Below are positions 46,199 through 55,292 of a DNA stretch of 64,000 bases, piece after piece. This stretch comes from Nitratireductor sp. B36. Its GTDB lineage: Bacteria; Pseudomonadota; Alphaproteobacteria; Rhizobiales; Rhizobiaceae. Location of the stretch: contig NZ_JACKZY010000003.1 of NCBI RefSeq assembly GCF_020833685.1, positions 572,997 to 636,996 on the forward strand, written 5' to 3'. Position numbers and translations under genes: made by a program. How positions within the stretch are numbered: position 1 is the first letter of the stretch; the number at the start of each line of letters is the position of its first letter. The notes under the pieces are model-generated. The model was given only the letters and a program-made list of their open reading frames with translations. It was not told where the DNA came from and ran no database searches.

Positions 46199-47365
46199 AT
46201 GGCCGAAACCTTCGTCATCGCCCAGGGCGGCGGTCCCACCGCCGTCATCAACCAGACCGTTGCCGGTGCGACGCTGGAAGCCATGAAGCTCTATCCCGGC
46301 TGCCGGGTGCTCGGTGCGCTTCATGGCGTGCGGGGCATTCGCGATGGCCGCTTCGTCACCCTGTCCGATCTCTCCGAGACCGAGTTGCTGCGCATCGCCG
46401 CCACGCCAAGTGCGGCGCTCGGCTCCACCCGCGACAAGCCCGACGCGGCCTATTGCGAAGAGATCATGAAAGGTCTGAAGGACGTCGGCGCGGATGCCTT
46501 CATCAACATTGGCGGCAACGACACTTCCGGCACGCAGGCAATTCTGCGCGATGCTTCCGGTGGTGGCATGACCTTCATGCACGCGCCAAAGACCATCGAC
46601 AACGATCTGATGGAAAACGACCACACACCGGGCTTCATCTCGGCGGGCGAAATGGTGGCCGGCGCCTTCCTGAGCATCGATCTCGATTTCCGCGCTCTGC
46701 CGGGTGTCTATGTGGGCATCGTGATGGGCCGTCATGCGGGCTTTCTCACGGCAGCGGCTGCCGCCTGGGCGCTGGATGAAGAAAGCGGCCCGCACCTCGT
46801 CTATGTGCCCGAGCGCGCCTTCGAGCGTGGTCGCTTCATCGAGGATGTGAAGGCGACGGTCGCCCGCCATGGGCGCTGTGTCGTGGCCATGTCGGAGGGA
46901 GTCTCCGATGCCGATGGGCGCTCGCTCATCGAAACGCTGGTGCCAGCCGAGATGCAGGAGCGTGATGCCCACGGCAATCTCAAACTCTCCGGCAGCGATC
47001 TCGGTCAGGCCATCGAGCGCATTCTGGCCGAAGATCTTGCCGGCCAGCGCGCCCGCGTCGACACGTTCGGCTATTTGCCGCGCGGCAACATCGCCACCAT
47101 CAGCGAGACCGATGCGCGTGAGGCTTTCGAGGCCGGCGCCTTCGCTGTCCGCTCGGTGGAAAAGGGCGACGGATCCGTCGCGCTTCAGTTCGATGGCGAG
47201 AAGACGGTGTGCCGTCTGGTCGATCTCGACGCCGTTGCCGGCAAGACGCGCCACATGCCCGAGACCTATCTCAGGCCGGATGAAAATCGTCTGTCAGACG
47301 AGGCCCTAGCCTATCTGCACCGCCTCCTGCCGCGCCGATACGATCCCGCGACGCCGTTCGTGTAA
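46199..47365 (+). CDS. pfp: 6-phosphofructokinase, probably PPi-dependent
   Basis: A 388-aa member of the phosphofructokinase superfamily with GGGPTAVINQTVAG near the start and the substrate motif PKTIDNDL. The phosphoryl-donor loop reads INIGGNDTSGTQ. In ATP enzymes this is GGDG, and in pyrophosphate enzymes GGDD, so the Asp in the fourth position favours pyrophosphate, while the Asn in the third position is unusual. A reversible PPi enzyme would let the cell run glycolysis and gluconeogenesis through one step. It follows the usp gene by 87 bases. Confidence 0.87.
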   Translation: MAETFVIAQGGGPTAVINQTVAGATLEAMKLYPGCRVLGALHGVRGIRDGRFVTLSDLSETELLRIAATPSAALGSTRDKPDAAYCEEIMKGLKDVGADAFINIGGNDTSGTQAILRDASGGGMTFMHAPKTIDNDLMENDHTPGFISAGEMVAGAFLSIDLDFRALPGVYVGIVMGRHAGFLTAAAAAWALDEESGPHLVYVPERAFERGRFIEDVKATVARHGRCVVAMSEGVSDADGRSLIETLVPAEMQERDAHGNLKLSGSDLGQAIERILAEDLAGQRARVDTFGYLPRGNIATISETDAREAFEAGAFAVRSVEKGDGSVALQFDGEKTVCRLVDLDAVAGKTRHMPETYLRPDENRLSDEALAYLHRLLPRRYDPATPFV

Positions 47366-47416
47366 GCCTCGCTTTCGTGGATCGTGTCGCGCTTGCGGTG
47401 GTGGGACGTCGAAGGT

Positions 47417-47719
47417 CTATCGCTTGCGCACGAATTCCGTGCGCAGCACAAGACCCTTGATGCCTTCGTGACGGCAGTCGATCTCATCCTTGTTGTCCGT
47501 CAGGCGGATCGTTTTGATCACCGTTCCGCGTTTCAGCGTCTGGCCGGCGCCCTTCACTTTCAGGTCCTTGATCAGGGTCACGGAATCGCCGTCCGCCAGC
47601 GGATTGCCTTCAGCGTCGACGACCGCGCCGCGCTGCGCCTCAAGCGCTTTCATTTCCGAGGCCGGCATCCATTCGCCGGTTACCTCGTCATACACATAAT
47701 CGTCATCGCTGTCGGACAT
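47417..47719 (-). CDS. PhnA-like (YjdM) protein lacking the zinc ribbon
   Basis: A 100-aa protein. The C-terminal PhnA domain is clear (DGDSVTLIKDLKVKGAGQTLKRGTVIKTIRLTDNKDEIDCRHEGIKGLVLRTEFVRKR). In the E. coli family member a four-cysteine zinc ribbon comes first; here that part is DDYVYDEVTGEWMPASE without cysteines, so zinc binding is lost. The old link to phosphonate use is not supported for the family. The start at 47719 has AAAGG seven bases ahead. Confidence 0.85.
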   Translation of the reverse strand: MSDSDDDYVYDEVTGEWMPASEMKALEAQRGAVVDAEGNPLADGDSVTLIKDLKVKGAGQTLKRGTVIKTIRLTDNKDEIDCRHEGIKGLVLRTEFVRKR

Positions 47720-47854
47720 ATCGCGCCTTTCTGAAGCGGGGTGCCGGGCCTGGGTGCCCAAGCATGTCTCAGACCGGACCCTTACTCCACGCTTGCGATC
47801 TTGGCCACTCCCATGCCTGGCTGGCGGCAAAGAACACTCCGGCGGCGCGGCGGA

Positions 47855-48304
47855 TCAGTTCTTTTGTTCCAGATCCTCGATCAAGACCTTCATTTCGTCG
47901 ATCTCACGCAATTGCGCTTCGATGATGCCATCGGCCAGTTCGCGCACACGCGGGTCGGAGATGTTCGCGCGTCTGCTGGTCAGGATCGCAATGGAATGGT
48001 GAGGGATCATGGCCTTCATGTAGTCCACGTCATCCACGGTTGCCTGGCTGCGAACCAGCCAGAGCGAGCCTGCAAAGATGATGGCCGCGCCTGCAACGAT
48101 GCCAAGATTGACAGCGGAGTTCTGGTACATGCTCCACATGAAGCCCAGCATGATCACCGCCATGGTCGCTCCCATCAACAGCGCCATCCATGCCCGCGTT
48201 TCGCTCCAGAATATATGATCGAGCGCATAGGTGTTGAGATACATCAGACCAAACATGATGACCGTCGACGTTCCGATCATCGCAGCAAAGCGACCATAGG
48301 ACAT
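47855..48304 (-). CDS. Membrane protein with DUF305 domain
   Basis: A 149-aa protein with three to four hydrophobic segments (about 8-100) and a C-terminal DUF305 segment, KAMIPHHSIAILTSRRANISDPRVRELADGIIEAQLREIDEMK, with the MIPHH motif. DUF305 proteins are ferritin-like helical domains often found beside copper or other metal-handling genes; none is adjacent here. Function unknown. Confidence 0.85.
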   Translation of the reverse strand: MSYGRFAAMIGTSTVIMFGLMYLNTYALDHIFWSETRAWMALLMGATMAVIMLGFMWSMYQNSAVNLGIVAGAAIIFAGSLWLVRSQATVDDVDYMKAMIPHHSIAILTSRRANISDPRVRELADGIIEAQLREIDEMKVLIEDLEQKN

Positions 48305-48444
48305 GAAACCAGCCTCCGATTGTTAAACCCAATGACGTGTCAACTCATGTCACGGGGTGAGGTTCCGGCTTCGGTCTGGAACACCACGTCCTTTCGATCC
48401 GCTGCGGGTCGGCAAGGCCGGGCCTTAACTCATCTTTGAGTGGT

Positions 48445-50007
48445 CTATCTGCGGACGAAGGTGCCGTCGTCCAGTTGATCGAAATACTCCACGTGCACCT
48501 CTTTGGCCTGTTCGCCTTCCATTGAGAACCGAACCGAAGAGATGGAGCCTTCCATGGCGTTCTCGTTCAGCGGGCGAAACACGAACTCATCGCCCGTCCA
48601 GTGTTGCAGAGGAAACGTGCTGGGCGTTCCTTCAACTTTCATAAGCAGGCCGCCATCCGCCTTCTCGACAATGAGATTGCCGTAATAATCATTGGCGAAC
48701 GTGCCGGTATAGTCTTCGAGCTCACGAGCGGGTTTTGCGTCTGCCGGCGCTTTCTGCCCGGCATGTTTGCCGAACGGCTCCAGCATGGGCCCAAAGAGAA
48801 CCGGATACATGGCCAGCCAGTCGCGCTGGACCGCGCCAAACTGCACGAGGTCCATGAAGCTCATGGAGATGCCTTCGACCAGACCGATCGGCTGTGCGTT
48901 GGACAAGACGACAATACCGATATCAGCGGAAGGGATCATGATGAAGTTGGTTGCCGCACCCAGTGCAAAAGCGCCCGAATGACTGAGCATCACCCGGCCT
49001 GCCGGCGAGACGCCCACACCGAACCCATAGCCATAGAAGCCTGCGCGGGCAGCGGGCGTGGCGGGGCGGCCCGACACGGTCTGCGGGCTCAGTGCCGGCA
49101 GGAGTGCCGCTGCATCGACGATCTGTTCGCCCTCATACGCGCCATTGCCGAGCACCATCCGCATCCACTTGGCCATGTCGTTCACGCTGGCGCTGACACC
49201 GCCGGCCGGTGATTGCGGATCGGGGTCACGCTGGAAAAGCACCTCCCAGCCATCGCCCCCGCGCATATGATTGTAGGCACGGTTCTCGCGCGCCAGGAAA
49301 TCGCCCAGCCTCGAGGAGGTGCGCTCCATTCCCAGCGGTTTGTAGATTGCTTCTTCGCTCAGTGTCGCCCAGTCCTTGCCGGCAACACCGGCCACGGCTT
49401 CGGCGGCAGCCGTGAGACCAAAATTCGTGTAAGCATATTGCAGTCGAAAAGGGCCGGTTTTTAGGTGCCGGAGCTGTTCGAGAATGACCTTTTGCGGGTA
49501 ACCAAGATCTTCAAGGTCATCACCGGCATGGTCTGGCAGGCCCGAGCGGTGCGCATAGAGATCGCCGACGGTCAGAAGTGCCGTGCTCTCGGGATTGGAA
49601 AGCTTGAACCAGGGCAGGATTTCGGACATGCGCGTGTCCCAGTCCACGAGGCCTTCGCCCACCTGTTTCGCAACCACGGTTGCGCCTACCGGTTTGGAAA
49701 GTGATGCGAGCTGGAAGACCGTGTCTGTGTCAACCACGCCTTCCTCGCCTGCCTTGCGCACGCCATAGCCCTTGGCAAAAAGAACCTCGTCCCTGCGCAC
49801 CACGGCGACGGCAAGACCTGGAACACCGGTTTCCCGCATGGCGCTTTCAATAATGCCATCCAGCGCTTCGACAGCCTTCTCGATCTGCCCCTCGGGAATG
49901 GATATGCCTGCCGTTTGTGCTGGTGGAGGCAGGTTGTTGGCCCGGGCGGCTGGCGGCGCTGCGAAAAGGGCCAGCGCGGTTGCGGCTGCGAGAATACGGG
50001 GTGCCAT
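48445..50007 (-). CDS. Secreted serine hydrolase, beta-lactamase class C fold
   Basis: A 520-aa protein with a signal peptide (about 1-22, AAPPAARA). The nucleophile motif is SLSK in VFQLASLSKPVGA, and the YxN motif is YTN in LQYAYTNFGLTA; HSGAFALG probably provides the third motif. A C-terminal domain of about 100 residues follows, as in Pab87/EstB-like peptidases and esterases. It may be a D-amino-acid peptidase or esterase rather than a true beta-lactamase. The start at 50007 has GGAGA eight bases before it; an upstream ATG at 50088 lacks a signal. Confidence 0.88.
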   Translation of the reverse strand: MAPRILAAATALALFAAPPAARANNLPPPAQTAGISIPEGQIEKAVEALDGIIESAMRETGVPGLAVAVVRRDEVLFAKGYGVRKAGEEGVVDTDTVFQLASLSKPVGATVVAKQVGEGLVDWDTRMSEILPWFKLSNPESTALLTVGDLYAHRSGLPDHAGDDLEDLGYPQKVILEQLRHLKTGPFRLQYAYTNFGLTAAAEAVAGVAGKDWATLSEEAIYKPLGMERTSSRLGDFLARENRAYNHMRGGDGWEVLFQRDPDPQSPAGGVSASVNDMAKWMRMVLGNGAYEGEQIVDAAALLPALSPQTVSGRPATPAARAGFYGYGFGVGVSPAGRVMLSHSGAFALGAATNFIMIPSADIGIVVLSNAQPIGLVEGISMSFMDLVQFGAVQRDWLAMYPVLFGPMLEPFGKHAGQKAPADAKPARELEDYTGTFANDYYGNLIVEKADGGLLMKVEGTPSTFPLQHWTGDEFVFRPLNENAMEGSISSVRFSMEGEQAKEVHVEYFDQLDDGTFVRR

Positions 50008-50081
50008 CGCGAAGTCTCCAGTGTGAACCGATTGCCCTGACCGTTCTGGGGGCAAGTCTTTAATGAAAGGCGAACATCGCT

Positions 50082-50963
50082 TCAGCAAAAGAGATGTCGC
50101 TCCTTGTCAACGAGTTCGCCAATAAAGGCTGAAGTGACCTGGATGCGTCGCGTTGGTCGCATGGATTCATGGTAGACCGTCCAGTAGCTGCGCCGTATGG
50201 GGGCCGCCCAGTCGAGTGCGATCAGATCTCTATGCGCGCGTGCGATGAATGTGTGCAAAATGCCAAGGCCGGCACCGGAGCGCACCGCCTCGACCTGGCC
50301 CATGGCCGATGAGACGGCGAAGTCGGCTGACCAGTTTTCAGAGATTTCTGCGGCATAGTCGAGCGTGGGGCTGAAGACGAGATCGGGCACATAGCCGACA
50401 AGCCGGTGGTGGCGAAGATCGTTTGCGCTCCTGGGCAAATCGTGAGCCTCCGCATAGGCCTTCGAGGCGTAGAGCCCCAGCGTGTAGTCCACCAGCTTGG
50501 CAGCCACCAGCCGCCCCTCCGTCGGGCGGTCCACCGTCACGGCAATGTCAGCCTCGCGGCGCGACAGCGAAAGCGAGCGCGGAACGGGAACGAGCTGGAC
50601 CGAGAGGCCCGGATGGCGCTCCGTCAGCGCTCCCAGGCGCGAGGCGAGAAACGCCACGCCAAAACCATCCGGAGCGCCGATCCGTACAGTGCCGGTCACA
50701 TCCTCGCTTTCACCTGCGATCTCGGCCCGTGCAGCGATCATGTCGGCCTCCATGCGTTCCGCCGTCGCAAGCAGTTGTTCGCCCGCGGTCGTTAGCTCGG
50801 TACCGGTCGTCAGCCTGTGAAAAAGCTTCGCGCCAATGGCCTCCTCCAGCGCAGCGACCCGGCGCGAGACCGTCGCATGATTGAGTCCCAGTCGCTTCGC
50901 TGCTCCAAGAATCTGGCCTGCCCGCGCCACAGCGAGAAACACGCGTACATCGTCCCAGTTCAT
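50082..50963 (-). CDS. LysR-family regulator, likely of mmsA
   Basis: A 293-aa LysR-type regulator. The N-terminal winged helix reads MNWDDVRVFLAVARAGQILGAAKRLGLNHATVSRRVAALEEAIGAKLFHR. The rest is the periplasmic-binding-fold effector domain. It is divergent from mmsA across 145 bases, the classical LysR layout, so mmsA is the probable target; the coinducer would be a valine or propionate catabolite. This is inferred from position. Confidence 0.9.
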   Translation of the reverse strand: MNWDDVRVFLAVARAGQILGAAKRLGLNHATVSRRVAALEEAIGAKLFHRLTTGTELTTAGEQLLATAERMEADMIAARAEIAGESEDVTGTVRIGAPDGFGVAFLASRLGALTERHPGLSVQLVPVPRSLSLSRREADIAVTVDRPTEGRLVAAKLVDYTLGLYASKAYAEAHDLPRSANDLRHHRLVGYVPDLVFSPTLDYAAEISENWSADFAVSSAMGQVEAVRSGAGLGILHTFIARAHRDLIALDWAAPIRRSYWTVYHESMRPTRRIQVTSAFIGELVDKERHLFC

Positions 50964-51108
50964 TCACTGCTCCCGCGTTCGATATTTTTCGCACGCGACA
51001 TAATATTTCGGCTTTAATTTTCGCACAACGGTTGCTGTTCGCGTCGCGTTGCAAATCCCCGCACGAGTGGTGACAATAACGCCGACTTCATAATCAGGGA
51101 GAAGCCTC
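50964..51108. promoter_or_regulatory. Divergent lysR/mmsA control region
   Basis: TTTTCGCAC occurs as a direct repeat at 50986-50994 and 51018-51026, exactly 32 bases (about three helical turns) apart, inside an AT-rich patch. Two same-face sites of this kind suit binding by a tetrameric LysR regulator. No promoter boxes stand out. Confidence 0.5.
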
Positions 51109-52605
51109 ATGGAGGATTTCGGTCATTTCATTGGCGGCAAGCATGTCGCCGGTACCAGCGGGCGCAGCCAGGATGTCATGCAGCCCATGGATGGAACAGT
51201 GCGCTGCAAGGTTGCGCTTGCCAGCGCTGCCGAAGTGCGCGCCGCTGTCGAGAATGCCAAGGCAGCACAGCCCGGCTGGGCAAAGACCAATCCCCAGCGC
51301 CGCGTGCGCGTGCTCATGAAGTTTCTTGAGCTTGTCCATCGCGACTATGACGAGCTCGCCGAGCTTCTGGCGCGTGAACACGGCAAGACCATTCCCGACG
51401 CCAGGGGCGACATTCAACGCGGGCTCGAAGTGGTCGAGGTCTGCATCGGTGCGCCGCACATGATGAAGGGTGAGTACACCGAGGGTGCGGGGCCGGGCAT
51501 CGATGTCTACTCCATGCGCCAGCCGCTCGGCGTTGTTGCCGGGATCACGCCGTTCAACTTCCCGGCCATGATCCCGCTCTGGAAGATTGCGCCGGCGATC
51601 GCCTGTGGCAACACTTACGTGTTGAAGCCTTCCGAGCGCGATCCGGGTGTGCCGATGCGCATTGCCGAATTGTTCCTTGAGGCGGGTCTGCCCGAGGGCG
51701 TGCTCAACGTCGTCAATGGCGACAAGGAAGCGGTGGATGCGCTTCTCGACGATCCGGATATCAAGGCCGTCGGTTTCGTCGGCTCCACGCCGATTGCGCA
51801 GTACATCTACAGCCGCGCCACTGCCAATGGAAAGCGCGCCCAGTGCTTCGGTGGCGCGAAAAACCATCTCATCATCATGCCCGATGCTGATATGGATCAG
51901 ACGGTCGATGCGCTTATCGGAGCGGGTTATGGTTCGGCCGGCGAGCGCTGCATGGCGGTGTCCGTCGCGGTACCTGTCGGCAAGGAAACAGCCGACAGGC
52001 TGGTCGAGAAGCTCATTCCGCGCGTCGAGAGCCTTAAGGTCGGCCCGTCAACAGACGCCTCGGCCGATTTCGGCCCGCTTGTTACCCAGCAGGCGCTGGA
52101 GCGGGTGAAGGGCTATGTCGACCTCGGCGTCAAGGAGGGCGCAAAGCTCCTTGTCGATGGCCGCGATTTCAAGATGCAGGGTTATGAGAACGGCTACTAT
52201 ATGGGCGGCTGTCTCTTCGACAATGTCACCAAGGACATGCGCATCTACAAGGAAGAGATTTTCGGTCCCGTCCTCTCGGTCGTGCGCGCCAACACCTATG
52301 AAGAGGCGCTGGCGCTTCCCAATGATCACGAATACGGCAATGGCGTTGCCATATTCACGCGGGATGGCGATGCGGCGCGTGACTTCGCGGCCCGTGTCGA
52401 TGTCGGCATGGTGGGCGTGAATGTCCCCATTCCGGTGCCAATCGCGTATTATACTTTCGGAGGGTGGAAGGCATCTTCCTTCGGCGATCTGAACCAGCAT
52501 GGGCCGGATGCATTCCGCTTCTACACCAAAACGAAAACAGTCACCTCGCGCTGGCCATCAGGTGTGAAGGATGGCGCTGAATTCGTCATTCCGACAATGA
52601 ATTAA
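51109..52605 (+). CDS. mmsA: CoA-acylating methylmalonate-semialdehyde dehydrogenase
   Basis: A 498-aa aldehyde dehydrogenase that turns methylmalonate semialdehyde, NAD and CoA into propionyl-CoA in valine and inositol breakdown. The nucleophile is Cys281 in GAGYGSAGERCMAVSVAV, and FGGAKNH around 248 replaces the Glu found in ordinary aldehyde dehydrogenases, as expected for this family. The C-terminal FGGWKASSFGDLNQHGPDAFRFYTKTKTVTSRWP is diagnostic. The start is preceded by AGGGAGAAG and the gene ends at a strong terminator. Confidence 0.95.
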   Translation: MEDFGHFIGGKHVAGTSGRSQDVMQPMDGTVRCKVALASAAEVRAAVENAKAAQPGWAKTNPQRRVRVLMKFLELVHRDYDELAELLAREHGKTIPDARGDIQRGLEVVEVCIGAPHMMKGEYTEGAGPGIDVYSMRQPLGVVAGITPFNFPAMIPLWKIAPAIACGNTYVLKPSERDPGVPMRIAELFLEAGLPEGVLNVVNGDKEAVDALLDDPDIKAVGFVGSTPIAQYIYSRATANGKRAQCFGGAKNHLIIMPDADMDQTVDALIGAGYGSAGERCMAVSVAVPVGKETADRLVEKLIPRVESLKVGPSTDASADFGPLVTQQALERVKGYVDLGVKEGAKLLVDGRDFKMQGYENGYYMGGCLFDNVTKDMRIYKEEIFGPVLSVVRANTYEEALALPNDHEYGNGVAIFTRDGDAARDFAARVDVGMVGVNVPIPVPIAYYTFGGWKASSFGDLNQHGPDAFRFYTKTKTVTSRWPSGVKDGAEFVIPTMN

Positions 52606-52642
52606 ACGGGTTTTCACACCCACTTTCACGTTTGGCGAGAAG

Positions 52643-52671
52643 CCCGCACCGGTGGCAGGTGCGGGTTTTTT
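52643..52671 (+). terminator. Rho-independent terminator of mmsA
   Basis: CCCGCACC (52643-52650) pairs exactly with GGTGCGGG (52658-52665), followed by six T (52666-52671). This is a textbook terminator 37 bases after the mmsA stop and isolates the liv operon downstream. Confidence 0.9.
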
Positions 52672-52977
52672 GCTTGCTGATACGTATAGAACTGTTTTGT
52701 TCTTTTTTGTCTCAAACTTGCAATATTGATGCGTGAAAGCGGCATATTTCGAGAGGATCCGCGAGAAGCACTCACTTTTTTCCCTTCAATGCAATGACAT
52801 TGCATTGGTCCGGTGCTAGCTTCCCGCGTCAACAAGAGCCGGAAAAACCGGCCTTCGGTTTGGAGCCGGTCGTGGGAAATTTGCCGTTGCAATCGGGCGT
52901 CATTCCTCTACGACTATCAAGGGGAAAGAATAAGAAATGCGCCTGAAGGGCGACATTTCAGGGGAGTTGCATATCAC
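52672..52977 (+). promoter_or_regulatory. liv operon leader and control region
   Basis: This 306-base leader contains a T-rich block, the palindrome at 52787-52807 and a cluster of interleaved CCGG hairpins near 52840-52875 (AAACCG/CGGTTT and GAGCCGG/CCGGTC). The frame of livH is open through part of it but shows no coding character. It probably holds the liv promoter. Confidence 0.5.
52787..52807. promoter_or_regulatory. 21-base perfect palindrome, candidate operator
   Basis: CAATGCAATG is followed by one base and then its exact reverse complement CATTGCATTG. The site lies 171 bases before the livH start codon. Such a long exact dyad is rarely chance and suits a dimeric regulator of the transporter operon. 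Confidence 0.65.
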
Positions 52978-53901
52978 ATGGAATATTTCGTCCAGCAGCT
53001 TATCAACGGGCTGACGCTGGGTTCCATCTATGGGCTGATCGCCATTGGCTACACCATGGTCTATGGCATTATCGGAATGATCAACTTCGCGCATGGCGAT
53101 GTCTTCATGATCGGCGCGTTCATCGCTCTGGCGATGTTCCTCATCCTGACGACCGTGCTCGGCTTTGCATTTCTGCCCGTGGTGTTGCTCATCGTGCTCA
53201 TCGTGGCCATGTTCTTCACATCCGCCTGGGGGTGGACCGTTGAGCGGCTCGCATACAGGCCCCTTCGCGGATCCTTCCGTCTGGCTCCGTTGATCACCGC
53301 AATTGGCATGTCGATCGTTCTGCAGAACTTCGTGCAGATCACGCAGGGCGCGCGCGTCAAGCCGCTTCCGCCGCAAATCCAGGGGGGCATCACCCTGATG
53401 GATGGTGGCGCAACCGGCATCGTCGTGCAGCTTTCCTACATGCAGATCATCATCATCCTGACGACCGTTGCGCTGATGGCGGGCTTTACGCTCCTCATCA
53501 CCCGCACGCCTCTCGGTCGTGCGCAGCGCGCCTGTGAGCAGGACCGCAAGATGGCGGCACTCCTCGGCATCAATGTCGACCGCACGATATCCCTGACCTT
53601 CGTCATGGGTGCGGCGCTCGCCGCCGTGGCCGGCCTGATGTTTGTGCTGCTTTATGGCGTGATCGATTTCTACATCGGCTTTCTTGCTGGCGTTAAGGCG
53701 TTCACCGCGGCCGTTCTCGGCGGCATCGGCTCGCTTCCCGGCGCCATGCTGGGCGGTCTCCTGATCGGCCTTATCGAAGTGTTCTGGTCGGGCTATTTCT
53801 CGGTCGAATACAAGGATGTTGCGGCATTCTCGATCCTGGCCATCGTGCTGATCTTCCTGCCTTCCGGTCTTCTCGGTCAGCCTGAAGTGGAGAAGGTCTG
53901 A
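52978..53901 (+). CDS. livH: Branched-chain amino-acid ABC permease LivH
   Basis: A 307-aa inner-membrane permease with about eight membrane segments. It begins MEYFVQQLINGLTLGSIYGLIAIGYTMVYGIIGMINFAHGDVFMIGAF, the family hallmark, and has the coupling loop RTPLGRAQRACEQDRKMAALLGIN. AGGGGAG precedes the ATG at 52978. The stop shares a base with the livM start. Confidence 0.94.
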   Translation: MEYFVQQLINGLTLGSIYGLIAIGYTMVYGIIGMINFAHGDVFMIGAFIALAMFLILTTVLGFAFLPVVLLIVLIVAMFFTSAWGWTVERLAYRPLRGSFRLAPLITAIGMSIVLQNFVQITQGARVKPLPPQIQGGITLMDGGATGIVVQLSYMQIIIILTTVALMAGFTLLITRTPLGRAQRACEQDRKMAALLGINVDRTISLTFVMGAALAAVAGLMFVLLYGVIDFYIGFLAGVKAFTAAVLGGIGSLPGAMLGGLLIGLIEVFWSGYFSVEYKDVAAFSILAIVLIFLPSGLLGQPEVEKV

Positions 53902-55292
53902 TGGCGATGAACGCTTCGAACAAGGGGGGCGCTGCTCAGCAGAGCGACCCCAACTCCTTCGCCGCTTCGGTTAAGGACGCCGCCATTGCCGGCCTCCTGG
54001 TTGCTGTACTCGGCTTCTTCTTCATCGGCATTCGCACAGACATCGCGCCCGGCGGTCTTGATCTCAAGATGCGCTGGGGCGCATGGATCATCTCGATCCT
54101 TGTCGTCTTTGCGGGCAGGCTCCTGCTCAATCTCTTCGTCCTGAAAACCGACAGCCCGCTCACGCAGAAGATCGCCGGCGCGATGCCGAGCGGCTCGCGC
54201 TTTGCCGGAACGGGCAAGTGGCTGATGCGGGCCCTCTTCGCATTTGCGCTCGTGCTGCCCTTCTTCTTCACCACCTTCTTCCCGGGCAAGGATCGTCAGT
54301 TCATCGATCTGGCCATTCTGATCATGACCTACATCATGCTCGGCTGGGGGCTGAACATTGTGGTGGGGCTCGCAGGCCTGCTCGATCTGGGTTACGTGGC
54401 CTTCTACGCGGTCGGCGCATACTCCTTCGCGCTGCTGGCACAGTATCTCGACATCGGTTTCTGGTTCGCCCTGCCGCTCGCGGGCATTCTCGCGGCCTGT
54501 TGGGGCATTGTGCTCGGCTTCCCGGTTCTGCGCCTGCGCGGCGACTATCTGGCCATCGTCACACTGGCTTTCGGTGAGATCATCCGTGTCGTGCTGCTGA
54601 ACTGGTATGAATTCACCAATGGTCCAGATGGCATTTCGGGCATTCCGAAGCCGACATTCTTTGGCCTGGAACTCAAGCGGGGCGAGGGCGGCTTCGCCGA
54701 TTTCTTCGGCATCGCCTACGATCCGATCCAGCGCTTCATCTTCCTCTACTACATCATCTTCATTCTGGCGCTGATCACCAATTTCGTGACCATGCGCCTG
54801 CGCCGTCTGCCCATCGGGCGTGCCTGGGAGGCGCTGCGTGAGGATGAGATCGCCTGCCGTTCGCTCGGCATCAACACGCGCAACACGAAGCTGACGGCCT
54901 TCTCCATCGGTGCGATGTTTGGCGGTTTCGCGGGCTCCTTCTTCGCCACGCGGCAGGGCTTCATCTCGCCGGAGAGCTTCACCTTCCTGGAATCGGCGAT
55001 CATCCTCGCCATCGTGGTTCTGGGCGGTCTCGGCTCGCAGGTGGGCGTGGTGATCGCGTCCATCGTGATGATCGGCGGCATCGAGATGCTGCGCAATCTC
55101 GGCTTCCTTCAGCAGGTCTTCGGCTCCGGCTTCGATCCGGTGCAGTACCGCATGCTGATCTTCGGCCTTGCCATGGTGCTCATCATGGTGTGGAAGCCGC
55201 GCGGTCTGATCTCGACCCGGGAACCTTCCGTGGTTCTGAAGGAAAAGAAACGCATCGGCGCCGATATGGTGGCTCAGGGTGAGGGACACTGA
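53901..55292 (+). CDS. livM: Branched-chain amino-acid ABC permease LivM
   Basis: A 463-aa permease. The first 130 residues hold extra hydrophobic segments as in other alphaproteobacterial LivM proteins; the conserved core starts at LNIVVGLAGLLDLGYVAFYAVGAY and includes RLRRLPIGRAWEALREDEIACRSLGIN as coupling loop. It pairs with LivH to form the channel. Start and stop overlap both neighbours by one base, giving strict coupling. Confidence 0.94.
   Translation: MAMNASNKGGAAQQSDPNSFAASVKDAAIAGLLVAVLGFFFIGIRTDIAPGGLDLKMRWGAWIISILVVFAGRLLLNLFVLKTDSPLTQKIAGAMPSGSRFAGTGKWLMRALFAFALVLPFFFTTFFPGKDRQFIDLAILIMTYIMLGWGLNIVVGLAGLLDLGYVAFYAVGAYSFALLAQYLDIGFWFALPLAGILAACWGIVLGFPVLRLRGDYLAIVTLAFGEIIRVVLLNWYEFTNGPDGISGIPKPTFFGLELKRGEGGFADFFGIAYDPIQRFIFLYYIIFILALITNFVTMRLRRLPIGRAWEALREDEIACRSLGINTRNTKLTAFSIGAMFGGFAGSFFATRQGFISPESFTFLESAIILAIVVLGGLGSQVGVVIASIVMIGGIEMLRNLGFLQQVFGSGFDPVQYRMLIFGLAMVLIMVWKPRGLISTREPSVVLKEKKRIGADMVAQGEGH

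Noticed and set aside
48445-50007. Beta-lactamase resistance gene
   Set aside because: The class C fold is present, but the extra C-terminal domain and sequence pattern fit peptidase/esterase relatives better than true AmpC.
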